A stretch of 5,214 bases of DNA from Myxococcales bacterium (GTDB lineage: Bacteria > Desulfobacterota_B > Binatia > UBA1149 > SPBQ01): NCBI GenBank assembly GCA_004525875.1, contig SPBQ01000195.1, positions 1 to 5,214 on the forward strand. The letters are read 5' to 3'. Position numbers and translations under genes: made by a program. The notes under the pieces are model-generated. The model saw only the letters and a program-made list of their open reading frames with translations, had not been told where the DNA came from and did no database searches. Positions 1 through 5,214 of the stretch are shown here, piece by piece. Each line of letters starts with the position of its first letter. Position 1 is the stretch's first letter.

Positions 1-1
1 C

Positions 2-970
2 CTGGGCGGCGGCACCGGCGAGATCGCGGCCGACACGGCGCTGCACGGCGATTTCGACGGCGACGGGATCGACGACCTGGCGTTCAGCTCACCGCACGAC
101 GATCCGCTCGGCCGACAGAGCGCCGGCACGTTGCACGTCTTTCTCGGGCAATCGGGCGGCTTCCCCGCGCTCATCGACCTCGCGCCCGGCTCGCTGCCCT
201 CACCCGCCGAGATCGAGATCGTCCAGATCTACGGCGCCTTCGGCGATGACGGCACCGACGCGGGCGACACGCTCGCCTACAGTGCAGCCGCCGGCGACGT
301 CGACGCGGACGGTCGCGTCGACCTGATCATCAACGAGATGCTCGGCAACGGAACGACGCCCGGCGCTGAGGACACGGGAAACATGATCATCATCAGCGGC
401 GACCTGATCGCCGACAATGATGCTTCACCGGGCTGTGCACCGGAGCCGCTCGTGGACTGCTTCATCTCGGCGACGAGAAAGTCACGTGTGCGCGTGACCG
501 ACCGATCGACCGACTCGCGCGATCGCTTCCTGTGGCGATGGAAGCACGGCGAGGCAACCACGCTCGCCGACGTAGGTGACGCACTGACCGCCGGCAGCAC
601 CGACTATCGCGTCTGCGTTTACGACGCCTCGGAGAATTCCCAGCCGCTCACCGACGCAGAGCTACCGGCAGGCGGCACCTGCGGCGCGAAGCCGTGCTGG
701 AACGCGGCCGGTGGCAGCTACCGCTTCAAGGATTCGGCCGGCCGTCACTCGGGCATCCGGCGCGCGTGTCTGCAGCCGGGCGCCGACGGCGAGAGCGGCG
801 CCCGGATCAAGGCGACCGGCGCGGCGTTCACGACGCCGGGACCGCCCGCCGACCTGCCGCTCACGCTGCAGCTGGTGGTCACAGACACCGCGGGAACCCG
901 ATGCTGGCAAACCGTCTTCTCGGATGCAGGCAAGAACGAGCCGGGCCTCCTGCGCGCGCGCGGTCCATGA
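2..970 (+). CDS. FG-GAP/VCBS repeat protein with Cys/Trp-rich C-terminal module, 5'-truncated
   Basis: The reading frame is open from the window edge, so the start and any signal peptide lie outside; 322 residues are visible. Residues 15-30 (HGDFDGDGIDDL core) and 96-112 (AAGDVDADGRVDL core) are FG-GAP/VCBS repeats with DxDxDG calcium-binding loops, as in integrin-alpha-like beta-propellers, which are normally extracellular. From about residue 150 the character changes to a module of about 170 residues with seven Cys (145, 153, 205, 227, 232, 256, 301) and signatures FLWRWKHGEATT, YRVCVYD, CGAKPCW, RFKD, and a CW near the end. From memory this resembles a tail recurring on exported proteins of Binatia-like genomes; its function is unknown to me. 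The stop overlaps the aminotransferase start (ATGA). Probable role: surface or secreted binding protein, ligand unknown. The TTG at 131 is an internal Leu codon in the middle of the propeller, not a start. Confidence 0.85.
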   Translation: MGGGTGEIAADTALHGDFDGDGIDDLAFSSPHDDPLGRQSAGTLHVFLGQSGGFPALIDLAPGSLPSPAEIEIVQIYGAFGDDGTDAGDTLAYSAAAGDVDADGRVDLIINEMLGNGTTPGAEDTGNMIIISGDLIADNDASPGCAPEPLVDCFISATRKSRVRVTDRSTDSRDRFLWRWKHGEATTLADVGDALTAGSTDYRVCVYDASENSQPLTDAELPAGGTCGAKPCWNAAGGSYRFKDSAGRHSGIRRACLQPGADGESGARIKATGAAFTTPGPPADLPLTLQLVVTDTAGTRCWQTVFSDAGKNEPGLLRARGP

Positions 971-2145
971 GCCACGATCATCTCGGGCGGCCCTCCCGGC
1001 GCGCGGCCCACCTTGCCAACGACAACCCGCTCCGCGCGCTCACCGAGGTGATCTCCCGGGTGCCGGGCGGCATCAACCTCGGACAGGGAGTCTGTGACCT
1101 CGAGACACCCGCGCCGCTGGTCGAGGGCGCCGTCGAGTCGATCCGCGGCGCTGACCGCCAGACCTACACCCATTACTCCGGCCTTCCCGATCTCAAGCGA
1201 GCGATCCGCGCCAAGCTCGCGCGCGACAACGGGCTGAAGGTCGACGAGGATGAGGTCATGGTCGCGTCCGGATCCTCGGGCGCGATGTACGCCGCGGCGC
1301 TCGCGCTCCTGGACCCGGGCGACGAGGTCGTGCTGTTCGAGCCGTTCTACTCCTATCACTACTCGACCCTGAAGCTGCTCGGGCTGGTCCCGGTCCCCGT
1401 GCCGCTCGGCAGAGACGATCTCGCGCTCGACGTCGCGGCTCTCCGCGCGGGAATCGGCGCGCGGACCCGCGCGATGATCGTCAACACACCCGCTAACCCC
1501 TCGGGCAAGGTCTTCACACGCACCGAGCTCGAGTCGATCGCCTCGCTGCTCGCCGACACCGGCGTGAGCGTCTTCACCGACGAGGTCTACGAGTACCTGT
1601 GTTACGACGGCCGCGAGCACGTCTCACCGGCGACGATCGAGGGCCTGGCCAACCGGACGATCACCATCGGAAGCTTCAGCAAGACCTTCTCCATCACGGG
1701 CTGGAGAATCGGTTACCTGGCCGGGCCGCGCGCGGCCGTTGAGCTGGCCGGTCGCGTGTTCGATCAGATCGCCGTCTGCGCGGCGAGACCGTTGCAGCGC
1801 GGGGTCGCTCGCGGTCTCGACGACCTCGAGACTTCGTTCTACGTGCGGCTGCGCGAGGCGTACGAGCGCAAGCGAGACCGATTCTGCGAAGCGCTCGGCC
1901 GCGCGGGCTTCGACGTCGCGCCGCCGCAGGGCGCCTACTACGTGCTGGCGGGCTACCGTGATGTGCTCGGCGACGTGAACCCGTACGACGCCGCCATGAC
2001 GCTCATCGAGCGTGCCGGGATCAACAGCGTACCGGGCGACGTCTTCTACGCACGCCCCGACGGTGTGCGCTCGATCCGCTTTCACTTCGCGGTCGACGAC
2101 GAGGTGCTCGACAGCGTGTGCGCGCGCCTCGAATCACTGTCGTAG
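967..2145 (+). CDS. PLP-dependent class I/II aminotransferase
   Basis: A 392-residue fold-type I aminotransferase, the usual length for the aspartate/kynurenine aminotransferase superfamily, acting in the cytosol. Visible landmarks are the N-terminal NLGQGVCDLETP segment (37-48), YTHYSGLPDL (66-75), the phosphate-binding region around SGSSGA, NTPANPSGK with N177, TDEVY with D205 and Y208 (pyridine N and O3' contacts), SFSKTFSITGWR with Schiff-base K239 and phosphate-binding R247, and SIRFHF with R371, which binds the substrate carboxylate. All key residues are present, so it should be active. Family knowledge gives amino-group transfer between an amino acid and a 2-oxoacid such as 2-oxoglutarate; the specific substrate (Asp, Met, Gln, kynurenine or aromatic) cannot be read from sequence. 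The frame is open upstream, but ATG 967 is chosen because the protein family begins here and upstream codons lie inside the FG-GAP gene. No good Shine-Dalgarno is visible; the ATGA overlap suggests translational coupling. Confidence 0.93.
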   Translation: MSHDHLGRPSRRAAHLANDNPLRALTEVISRVPGGINLGQGVCDLETPAPLVEGAVESIRGADRQTYTHYSGLPDLKRAIRAKLARDNGLKVDEDEVMVASGSSGAMYAAALALLDPGDEVVLFEPFYSYHYSTLKLLGLVPVPVPLGRDDLALDVAALRAGIGARTRAMIVNTPANPSGKVFTRTELESIASLLADTGVSVFTDEVYEYLCYDGREHVSPATIEGLANRTITIGSFSKTFSITGWRIGYLAGPRAAVELAGRVFDQIAVCAARPLQRGVARGLDDLETSFYVRLREAYERKRDRFCEALGRAGFDVAPPQGAYYVLAGYRDVLGDVNPYDAAMTLIERAGINSVPGDVFYARPDGVRSIRFHFAVDDEVLDSVCARLESLS

Positions 2146-2239
2146 CCCGCCGCCGTTCGCACGGGCCTTCTCTTAGCCCGCCCATCCGTCGATGCTCGAC
2201 ATGCGCGCCCCGACAGACCGCGCGCCCCGGTGACCCGAC

Positions 2240-2243
2240 GGAG
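2240..2243 (+). promoter_or_regulatory. Ribosome binding site of the methyltransferase gene
   Basis: GGAG lies 6 nt before ATG 2250. It supports this start over a GTG at 2118 in the same frame, which would overlap the end of the aminotransferase gene and add an Arg/Pro-rich extension with no family character. Confidence 0.6.
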
Positions 2244-2249
2244 CGAAGA

Positions 2250-2870
2250 ATGAGCTTCTACGACGACCACATCCTCCCCCACATGATCAACCTCGCCTGC
2301 GGCGCCAAGCCCATCCGCTACCAGCGCAAAAAGGTTGTCCCGCAGGCCGAGGGCCGCATCCTCGAGGTCGGGATGGGCTCGGGCCTCAACCTCCCGTTCT
2401 ACGACCCGTCCAAGGTCGAGTTCGTCTGGGGCCTCGAGCCGTCGCGGGGCATGCGTCGCAAGGCGCAGAGGAATCTCGCCGCCGCGCCGTTCGAGGTGAA
2501 GTGGCTCGATCTACCGGGCGAGAAAATTCCGCTCGACGACGACAGCGCCGACACGATCCTCTTGACCTACACGCTGTGCACGATTCCCGACTGGCACGCC
2601 GCACTTCTCCAGATGCGCCGCGTGCTGCAGCCCGGCGGTAGGATGCTGTTCTGCGAACACGGTGAGGCGCCCGACGCGGGGGTCCGGGTCTGGCAGGAGC
2701 GGGTCAACGGGATCTGGGGCAAGATGGCCGGCGGCTGCAACCTCAATCGACCGATTCCGAGCTACCTGGAGCAGGGCGGTTTCAAGATCGCGGACATGGA
2801 AACGATGTACGTGCCCAGCACGCCGAAGATCGCGGCGTTCACCTACTGGGGCTCGGCGACAGCGGCGTGA
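2250..2870 (+). CDS. Class I SAM-dependent methyltransferase, METTL7-like
   Basis: A 206-residue Rossmann-fold methyltransferase (Methyltransf_11 type). Motif I is ILEVGMGSGLNL (37-48), the acidic residue ending strand beta2 is E63 in GLEPS, LTYTLCTIPD (105-114) is the motif IV region, and RVLQPGGRMLFCEHG (124-138) covers the later strand. The N-terminal YDDHILPHMINLACG segment, the TLCTIPD box, EHG, WQERVN (148-153) and GGCNLNR (161-167) match the METTL7/TMT1-like subgroup. The animal members methylate thiols or associate with lipid droplets; bacterial members are mostly uncharacterised. There is no transmembrane anchor such as animal METTL7 proteins carry, so it is probably cytosolic or peripheral. 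It lies 104 bp after the aminotransferase on the same strand, likely the same transcript or with its own promoter in the gap. The methyl acceptor cannot be predicted; a small thiol or a lipid head group is a guess from family. Confidence 0.9.
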   Translation: MSFYDDHILPHMINLACGAKPIRYQRKKVVPQAEGRILEVGMGSGLNLPFYDPSKVEFVWGLEPSRGMRRKAQRNLAAAPFEVKWLDLPGEKIPLDDDSADTILLTYTLCTIPDWHAALLQMRRVLQPGGRMLFCEHGEAPDAGVRVWQERVNGIWGKMAGGCNLNRPIPSYLEQGGFKIADMETMYVPSTPKIAAFTYWGSATAA

Positions 2871-2985
2871 GCCGGGCGCTTGTCCGGCCCGCGCGTCGGG
2901 CTTGAACCGCACGGGCTCGTCCTTCTCAATCTCGGGCCCGGAGTGTGGAGTCGGCGCGCCGGACCATTACGACGCGTCTGCTCGA
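2871..2985. other. Convergent intergenic spacer
   Basis: This 115-bp gap lies between the stops of the methyltransferase (+) and the HugZ-like gene (-). Both transcripts should end here. I see only short GC stems: GCCGG 2871-2875 with CCGGC 2884-2888, or alternatively CGGGC 2873-2877 with GCCCG 2887-2891, and the palindromes CGGGCCCG 2933-2940 and CGGCGCGCCG 2952-2961. None is followed by a T tract on either strand, so no intrinsic terminator is called; Rho-dependent ending is possible. Confidence 0.6.
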
Positions 2986-3789
2986 TCAGGTCAGCGCCGC
3001 GCGCGCCCGCTTGACGAGCTCGACCATCTCGCGGCGCGCCTCCTCGGGCGTGGCGATCGGTGCCGAGAACGTCAGGCGAATCGGACGTGGCCCACGGCCG
3101 GTCACCGCCGACATCTCGAAGCCGTAGCGGTCCACGCTCGTCATCGTCGCCTCGGTAGCATCGGTGGCCTTCGTGAAGGCGTGGCAGTAGCCGATCATCG
3201 CCGCCGCGTGGTCGGCGTTCATGTGATCGATGATGCCGCGCGCGTGCGGCGCGATCGGGTCCGGCTCGCCGTCACGCCAGTCCGTCAGCTCCACCCACGA
3301 CATCCGACCGTAGCCGCCGATGTAGCGGACCGACTCGACGTCGATGCGCCAGAACGCGAAGTCGGAGTAGTCGATATAGTACTCAGCTCCAGGGTGAGCC
3401 GCCAGGTAGGCCGCCTTCGCCGAGTCGCGCTCCGCACCGTCGTCGAGACGGCGGCCGTGGCCCAGCAGCGTCACACGCCCGTTGGCCAGCGGGTCGACCT
3501 CGCCTCCCTCGGCCACGAGAAGCGAGGCGCGTGCGTCGGCCCGAAGGTTCTTGGTGTGCTCCGCGAGCGTGCTGATGAAGAACACCGGGTGCGGCCCGTC
3601 CATGGCGAACGTGACGAACGATCCGTAGGGAAATCCGGCCGGTTCCTTCGCGATCGTGCACAGCGTGCCGGTGCCGATGCCGGCCACCAGTGTGCGTGCC
3701 CGCTCACCGTGCGTCGGGGTCGGGACGTCGACGTCATAGAGCGGTTCCTCGGCCTCGCCACTCGGGCGAGAATGGGCGTCGTTGCTCAA
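2986..3789 (-). CDS. HugZ-like FMN-binding split-barrel protein with C-terminal DUF2470
   Basis: A 267-residue protein of the pyridoxamine-phosphate-oxidase-like split-barrel superfamily. The barrel spans about 28-165, with GFPYGSFVTFAMD (52-64), EHTKNLRADARASLLVAE (77-94) and GGYGRMSW (158-165). The DUF2470 domain follows from about 183, marked by IIDHMNADHAAAMIGYC (186-202) with H189 and H194. Relatives include haem-degrading HugZ and haem-binding plastid and cyanobacterial proteins, but also many FMN or F420 binders without known substrate. No His occurs after H203, so the C-terminal haem-ligand His reported for Helicobacter HugZ has no evident counterpart; haem oxygenase activity is therefore unproven. 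No TonB receptor or haem transporter lies nearby. The start is TTG 3789, supported by GGGAGG 7 nt upstream; there is no ATG or GTG before the barrel. It is probably cytosolic, and may be co-transcribed with the CxxCH-protein gene 107 bp upstream. Confidence 0.88.
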   Translation of the reverse strand: MSNDAHSRPSGEAEEPLYDVDVPTPTHGERARTLVAGIGTGTLCTIAKEPAGFPYGSFVTFAMDGPHPVFFISTLAEHTKNLRADARASLLVAEGGEVDPLANGRVTLLGHGRRLDDGAERDSAKAAYLAAHPGAEYYIDYSDFAFWRIDVESVRYIGGYGRMSWVELTDWRDGEPDPIAPHARGIIDHMNADHAAAMIGYCHAFTKATDATEATMTSVDRYGFEMSAVTGRGPRPIRLTFSAPIATPEEARREMVELVKRARAALT

Positions 3790-3796
3790 TCTGGGG

Positions 3797-3802
3797 CCTC
3801 CC
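3797..3802 (-). promoter_or_regulatory. Strong ribosome binding site fixing a TTG start
   Basis: The minus strand reads GGGAGG 7 nt before TTG 3789. The frame is open further upstream but holds no ATG, GTG or TTG before a stop at 3853-3855, so this site decides the start of the HugZ-like gene. Confidence 0.75.
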
Positions 3803-3806
3803 GCGG

Positions 3807-3840
3807 CGCCCGGCAGGGTCGAGGATCTTCGTGCCGGGCG
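3807..3840 (-). promoter_or_regulatory. Perfect 9-bp inverted repeat / leader hairpin before the HugZ-like gene
   Basis: CGCCCGGCA at 3807-3815 is the exact reverse complement of TGCCGGGCG at 3832-3840, with a 16-nt spacer. Inside the spacer 3820-3823 and 3828-3831 can form four more pairs (one G-U) around a GATC tetraloop, with a 4-nt one-sided bulge (3816-3819). The structure ends 4 bp from the GGGAGG ribosome binding site. It could be an mRNA leader hairpin controlling translation or an operator for a dimeric regulator. No U tract follows, so an ordinary intrinsic terminator is unlikely. Function is inference. Confidence 0.4.
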
Positions 3841-3859
3841 ACACGCGGGAGTCTAGCCT

Positions 3860-3885
3860 GCCGCCTCGCTCTTGCCGAGCGCGGC
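3860..3885 (-). terminator. Possible 3' stem-loop after the CxxCH-protein gene
   Basis: On the minus strand GCCGC and CTCG pair with CGAG and GCGGC, giving nine base pairs with one bulged G and a 7-nt loop, starting 11 nt past the TGA of the CxxCH-protein gene. There is no downstream U run, so it may only slow or partly end transcription, or protect the 3' end of an upstream message. Confidence 0.25.
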
Positions 3886-3896
3886 GCCGGCCCAAC

Positions 3897-4589
3897 TCAG
3901 GGGCAGGGACAGTTCAGTGGCGTGCTCTGTCCGGTCGCCACCTGCAAGCAGATGAGCGAGTCGGTGGCCGAGGGCGGAAGCGATCCCTTCGGCGCGCAGA
4001 CGCATTCCGGCGAGCAGGTCTCGAGCGCCGTCGCCACCCGCAGAATGAATAGACAGTCGGTCGCCACCGGGCTCGGCCCGGAGCTCACCGGCTGCGAGCA
4101 GGCAGCGGTCGGCGGCAGCGTCGTCGTCGTGCTCGAGGCCGTCGAAGACGTCGAGGTGGAGCTCGATGTCGTCACGACTCCCACACACCCGATATCGATC
4201 GGATCGACGTAGTCGGCCAGATCAGCCGGCGCATTGGCCGTGGTCTGATAGGCATCGCAGGTGTAGCCCGGCATGAACCCGGCCCCGGTCATGATCTCCA
4301 CGCTGTTGAGCGTGCCGTCACCGTCGGAGTCCATGTTCTCGATCGCCTGCAGCTTCGCGTTGACGCTCCCCGCGGCATTCCGGAACGCGGTCCCGTACGG
4401 GTTAAAACTACCGAACGCCGTGAAGTTGCGGTGGCAGGTGCCGCAGGTCACCAGACGCGTCGCGGTCGGATAGAGCGACGCGATGTTAGAGGTCCACGGC
4501 GGCTCGGCGCACGCCGCGCCGGGTAACGCGAGCGCGCACGCGATCGTGAACACAACGGTGATTGGCAGCTTGGAAACGAAGGGTTGCAT
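3897..4589 (-). CDS. Exported temptin-like CxxCH protein with Ser/Thr linker and Cys-rich dockerin-like tail
   Basis: A 230-residue protein. Residues 1-28 form a Sec signal peptide (K7, hydrophobic core, A26-C27-A28 cleavage before EPP); C27 does not sit in a good lipobox. The mature part has CGTCH (49-53), a c-type haem attachment motif, then FNPYGTAFRNAAG (62-74) and an EF-hand-like loop DSDGDGTLNSVE (87-98). The order CxxCH, N-x-[FY]-G-x-x-F, DxDxDG resembles temptin-like domains, where the Cys may instead form a disulfide or bind metal. A Ser/Thr linker (140-157, ending TTTTLPP) leads to a Cys-rich tail (164-230) of two related halves. No distal Met ligand is assignable, so haem attachment is possible but unproven. 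ATG 4589 is preferred over GTG 4610 because AGGAGG lies 9 nt upstream and the signal peptide then starts correctly. It follows the acyltransferase stop by 17 bp, so the two are probably one operon. Confidence 0.82.
   Translation of the reverse strand: MQPFVSKLPITVVFTIACALALPGAACAEPPWTSNIASLYPTATRLVTCGTCHRNFTAFGSFNPYGTAFRNAAGSVNAKLQAIENMDSDGDGTLNSVEIMTGAGFMPGYTCDAYQTTANAPADLADYVDPIDIGCVGVVTTSSSTSTSSTASSTTTTLPPTAACSQPVSSGPSPVATDCLFILRVATALETCSPECVCAPKGSLPPSATDSLICLQVATGQSTPLNCPCP
4110..4172 (-). repeat. Low-complexity Ser/Thr linker coding tract
   Basis: It encodes residues 140-160 of the CxxCH protein, almost entirely Ser and Thr and ending in LPP. It includes four consecutive ACG codons (CGT x4 on the plus strand, 4119-4130). 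Such linkers separate domains of exported proteins and are prone to length change by slippage; glycosylation is possible but not shown. Confidence 0.75.
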
Positions 4590-4598
4590 CGATTGAGA

Positions 4599-4604
4599 CC
4601 TCCT
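4599..4604 (-). promoter_or_regulatory. Consensus ribosome binding site AGGAGG
   Basis: A full AGGAGG on the minus strand, 9 nt before ATG 4589. It settles the start of the CxxCH protein against the in-frame GTG at 4610, which lies upstream of the site and overlaps the acyltransferase stop. Its strength suggests high expression or independence from the upstream gene's translation. Confidence 0.8.
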
Positions 4605-4606
4605 GG

Positions 4607-5214
4607 TCACGCGGGCGAGTGTTTTGGGGTGATGCCGGCGGCGTCGGCTGCCTTCCGGAGTCGCGAAAACTCCAGCTCGACGCCCTCGACGAAATCATGC
4701 AAATCGGGCAGCGCATCCCAGTCGGCGTCGAAGCCCCAGCTGAGCGTGCCGTCGTAGCTGAACAACGCGATGCCGAGCCCCTGCCCCGAGAACAGCGGCA
4801 CCAGCGGATAGATCTCCTCCAAGCGGGCGCCGAGGAAGTAGATGGGCACGGGGGGCCCCGGGACGTTCGTGACCACCATATTGTAGGCACGCGTCTGCGC
4901 CGCGAGCTTGACGAACTGGACGAGCAACGTCGTGAAGCTATGATCGCTGATGTCCTCGATGAGCTCGGCGCCGTGAACGAGTCGCGAACGCTTCAAGCGT
5001 TGCATGGTCTCCATGATTCGTTCGACGCGACGGGCCGGATCGGTCTCATCGATCGGCAGTGCGGCAAGGAAATTGACGACGCGATTGCCCGGCGAGCCAC
5101 GCTCGTCGCCGGCACGAACGCTGACCGGGACCATCACGCGAAAGACGCTGGCCGCGTTCACCCTCTCGCCCCGTCGCCTCAGGAACCGACCCACGGCGCC
5201 GGCGACGGTTGCGA
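4607..5214 (-). CDS. WS/DGAT family acyltransferase, C-terminal part (start beyond window)
   Basis: 201 residues are visible and the frame runs off the right edge; the GTG at 5194 is an internal Val codon. It matches the C-terminal half of bacterial wax ester synthase/acyl-CoA:diacylglycerol acyltransferases (WES_acyltransf, DUF1298). Numbered from the edge, it shows ATVAGAVGRFLRRRGE (1-16), VPVSVR (28-33), GNRVVNFLAALP (42-53), DPARRVERI (58-66), TNVPGPPVPIYFLGA (115-129), SYDG (152-155), FDADWDALPD (161-170) and a terminal helix. The catalytic HHxxxDG motif would lie in the missing N-terminal part, so activity cannot be judged here. The family transfers acyl groups from acyl-CoA to fatty alcohols or diacylglycerol, making wax esters or triacylglycerol at the inner membrane surface. 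The usual SNVPGP reads TNVPGP here, a mild change. The stop lies 17 bp before the exported CxxCH-protein gene. Confidence 0.9.
   Translation of the reverse strand, partial: ATVAGAVGRFLRRRGERVNAASVFRVMVPVSVRAGDERGSPGNRVVNFLAALPIDETDPARRVERIMETMQRLKRSRLVHGAELIEDISDHSFTTLLVQFVKLAAQTRAYNMVVTNVPGPPVPIYFLGARLEEIYPLVPLFSGQGLGIALFSYDGTLSWGFDADWDALPDLHDFVEGVELEFSRLRKAADAAGITPKHSPA

Noticed and set aside
694..966. Possible N-terminal extension of the aminotransferase
   Set aside because: The frame is open, but the extension lies entirely within the FG-GAP coding region, is Arg/Gly-rich and has no counterpart in the family; the ATG at 967 fits the normal start.
745..1620. A 291-codon open frame on the minus strand opposite the aminotransferase
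   Set aside because: The opposite strand encodes an aminotransferase with all catalytic residues; the antisense product shows no motif or ribosome binding site.
2146..2249. Small hairpins in the gap before the methyltransferase gene (CGGGC 2162-2166 with GCCCG 2176-2180; GTCGA 2188-2192 with TCGAC 2196-2200; GCGCGC 2203-2208 with GCGCGC 2220-2225)
   Set aside because: Stems of five or six pairs are common by chance at this base composition, and none has a T tract or overlaps the ribosome binding site. No convincing promoter was seen either.
2933..2961. Palindromes CGGGCCCG and CGGCGCGCCG in the convergent spacer
   Set aside because: Both are loopless GC palindromes without T tracts; they look like composition effects rather than terminators or protein sites.
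3790..3896. A sigma70-type promoter for the HugZ-like gene
   Set aside because: The best -10 candidate on the minus strand (TAGACT) has no acceptable -35 element at normal spacing.
2662..4212. A 516-codon open frame on the plus strand crossing three gene regions
   Set aside because: It runs antisense to the HugZ-like and CxxCH-protein genes and overlaps the methyltransferase in another frame. Its product is Arg-rich with no recognisable motif, as expected of long shadow frames in GC-rich DNA.
4590..4610. GTG start at 4610 for the CxxCH protein
   Set aside because: It would put the AGGAGG ribosome binding site inside the coding sequence and add seven residues ahead of a normal signal peptide; ATG 4589 is better.

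Overview
The window is high-GC, densely coding bacterial DNA with no RNA genes, insertion sequences or CRISPR arrays that I can see. Six genes are supported, two of them cut by the window edges. Three features suggest an uncultured deltaproteobacteria-like lineage such as Candidatus Binatota/Binatia: a recognisable Cys/Trp-rich tail on an FG-GAP protein, a Ser/Thr-linked Cys-rich dockerin-like tail on a CxxCH protein, and a WS/DGAT acyltransferase. This placement rests on remembered family resemblance and was not tested by search.

Left half, plus strand: the 3' part of a secreted-type FG-GAP/VCBS repeat protein (2-970) overlaps by ATGA with a fold-type I PLP aminotransferase (967-2145). After a 104-bp gap comes a METTL7-like class I SAM methyltransferase (2250-2870). 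The three genes probably form one transcription unit, although their products share no obvious pathway.

Right half, minus strand, read from right to left: the C-terminal part of a WS/DGAT acyltransferase (5214-4607) is followed 17 bp later by a small exported protein (4589-3897). That protein carries a CxxCH haem-type motif, an EF-hand-like loop, a Ser/Thr linker and a duplicated Cys-rich tail. After a 107-bp gap holding two compact stem-loops comes a HugZ-like FMN-binding split-barrel/DUF2470 protein with a TTG start (3789-2986). The two gene sets converge on a 115-bp spacer (2871-2985) with no clear terminator.

Nothing here is plainly a new multi-gene system. The items most worth checking are the two lineage-type C-terminal modules on exported proteins (one on the FG-GAP protein, one on the CxxCH protein), the paired hairpins before the HugZ-like gene, and the coupling of an exported FG-GAP protein to a cytosolic aminotransferase.
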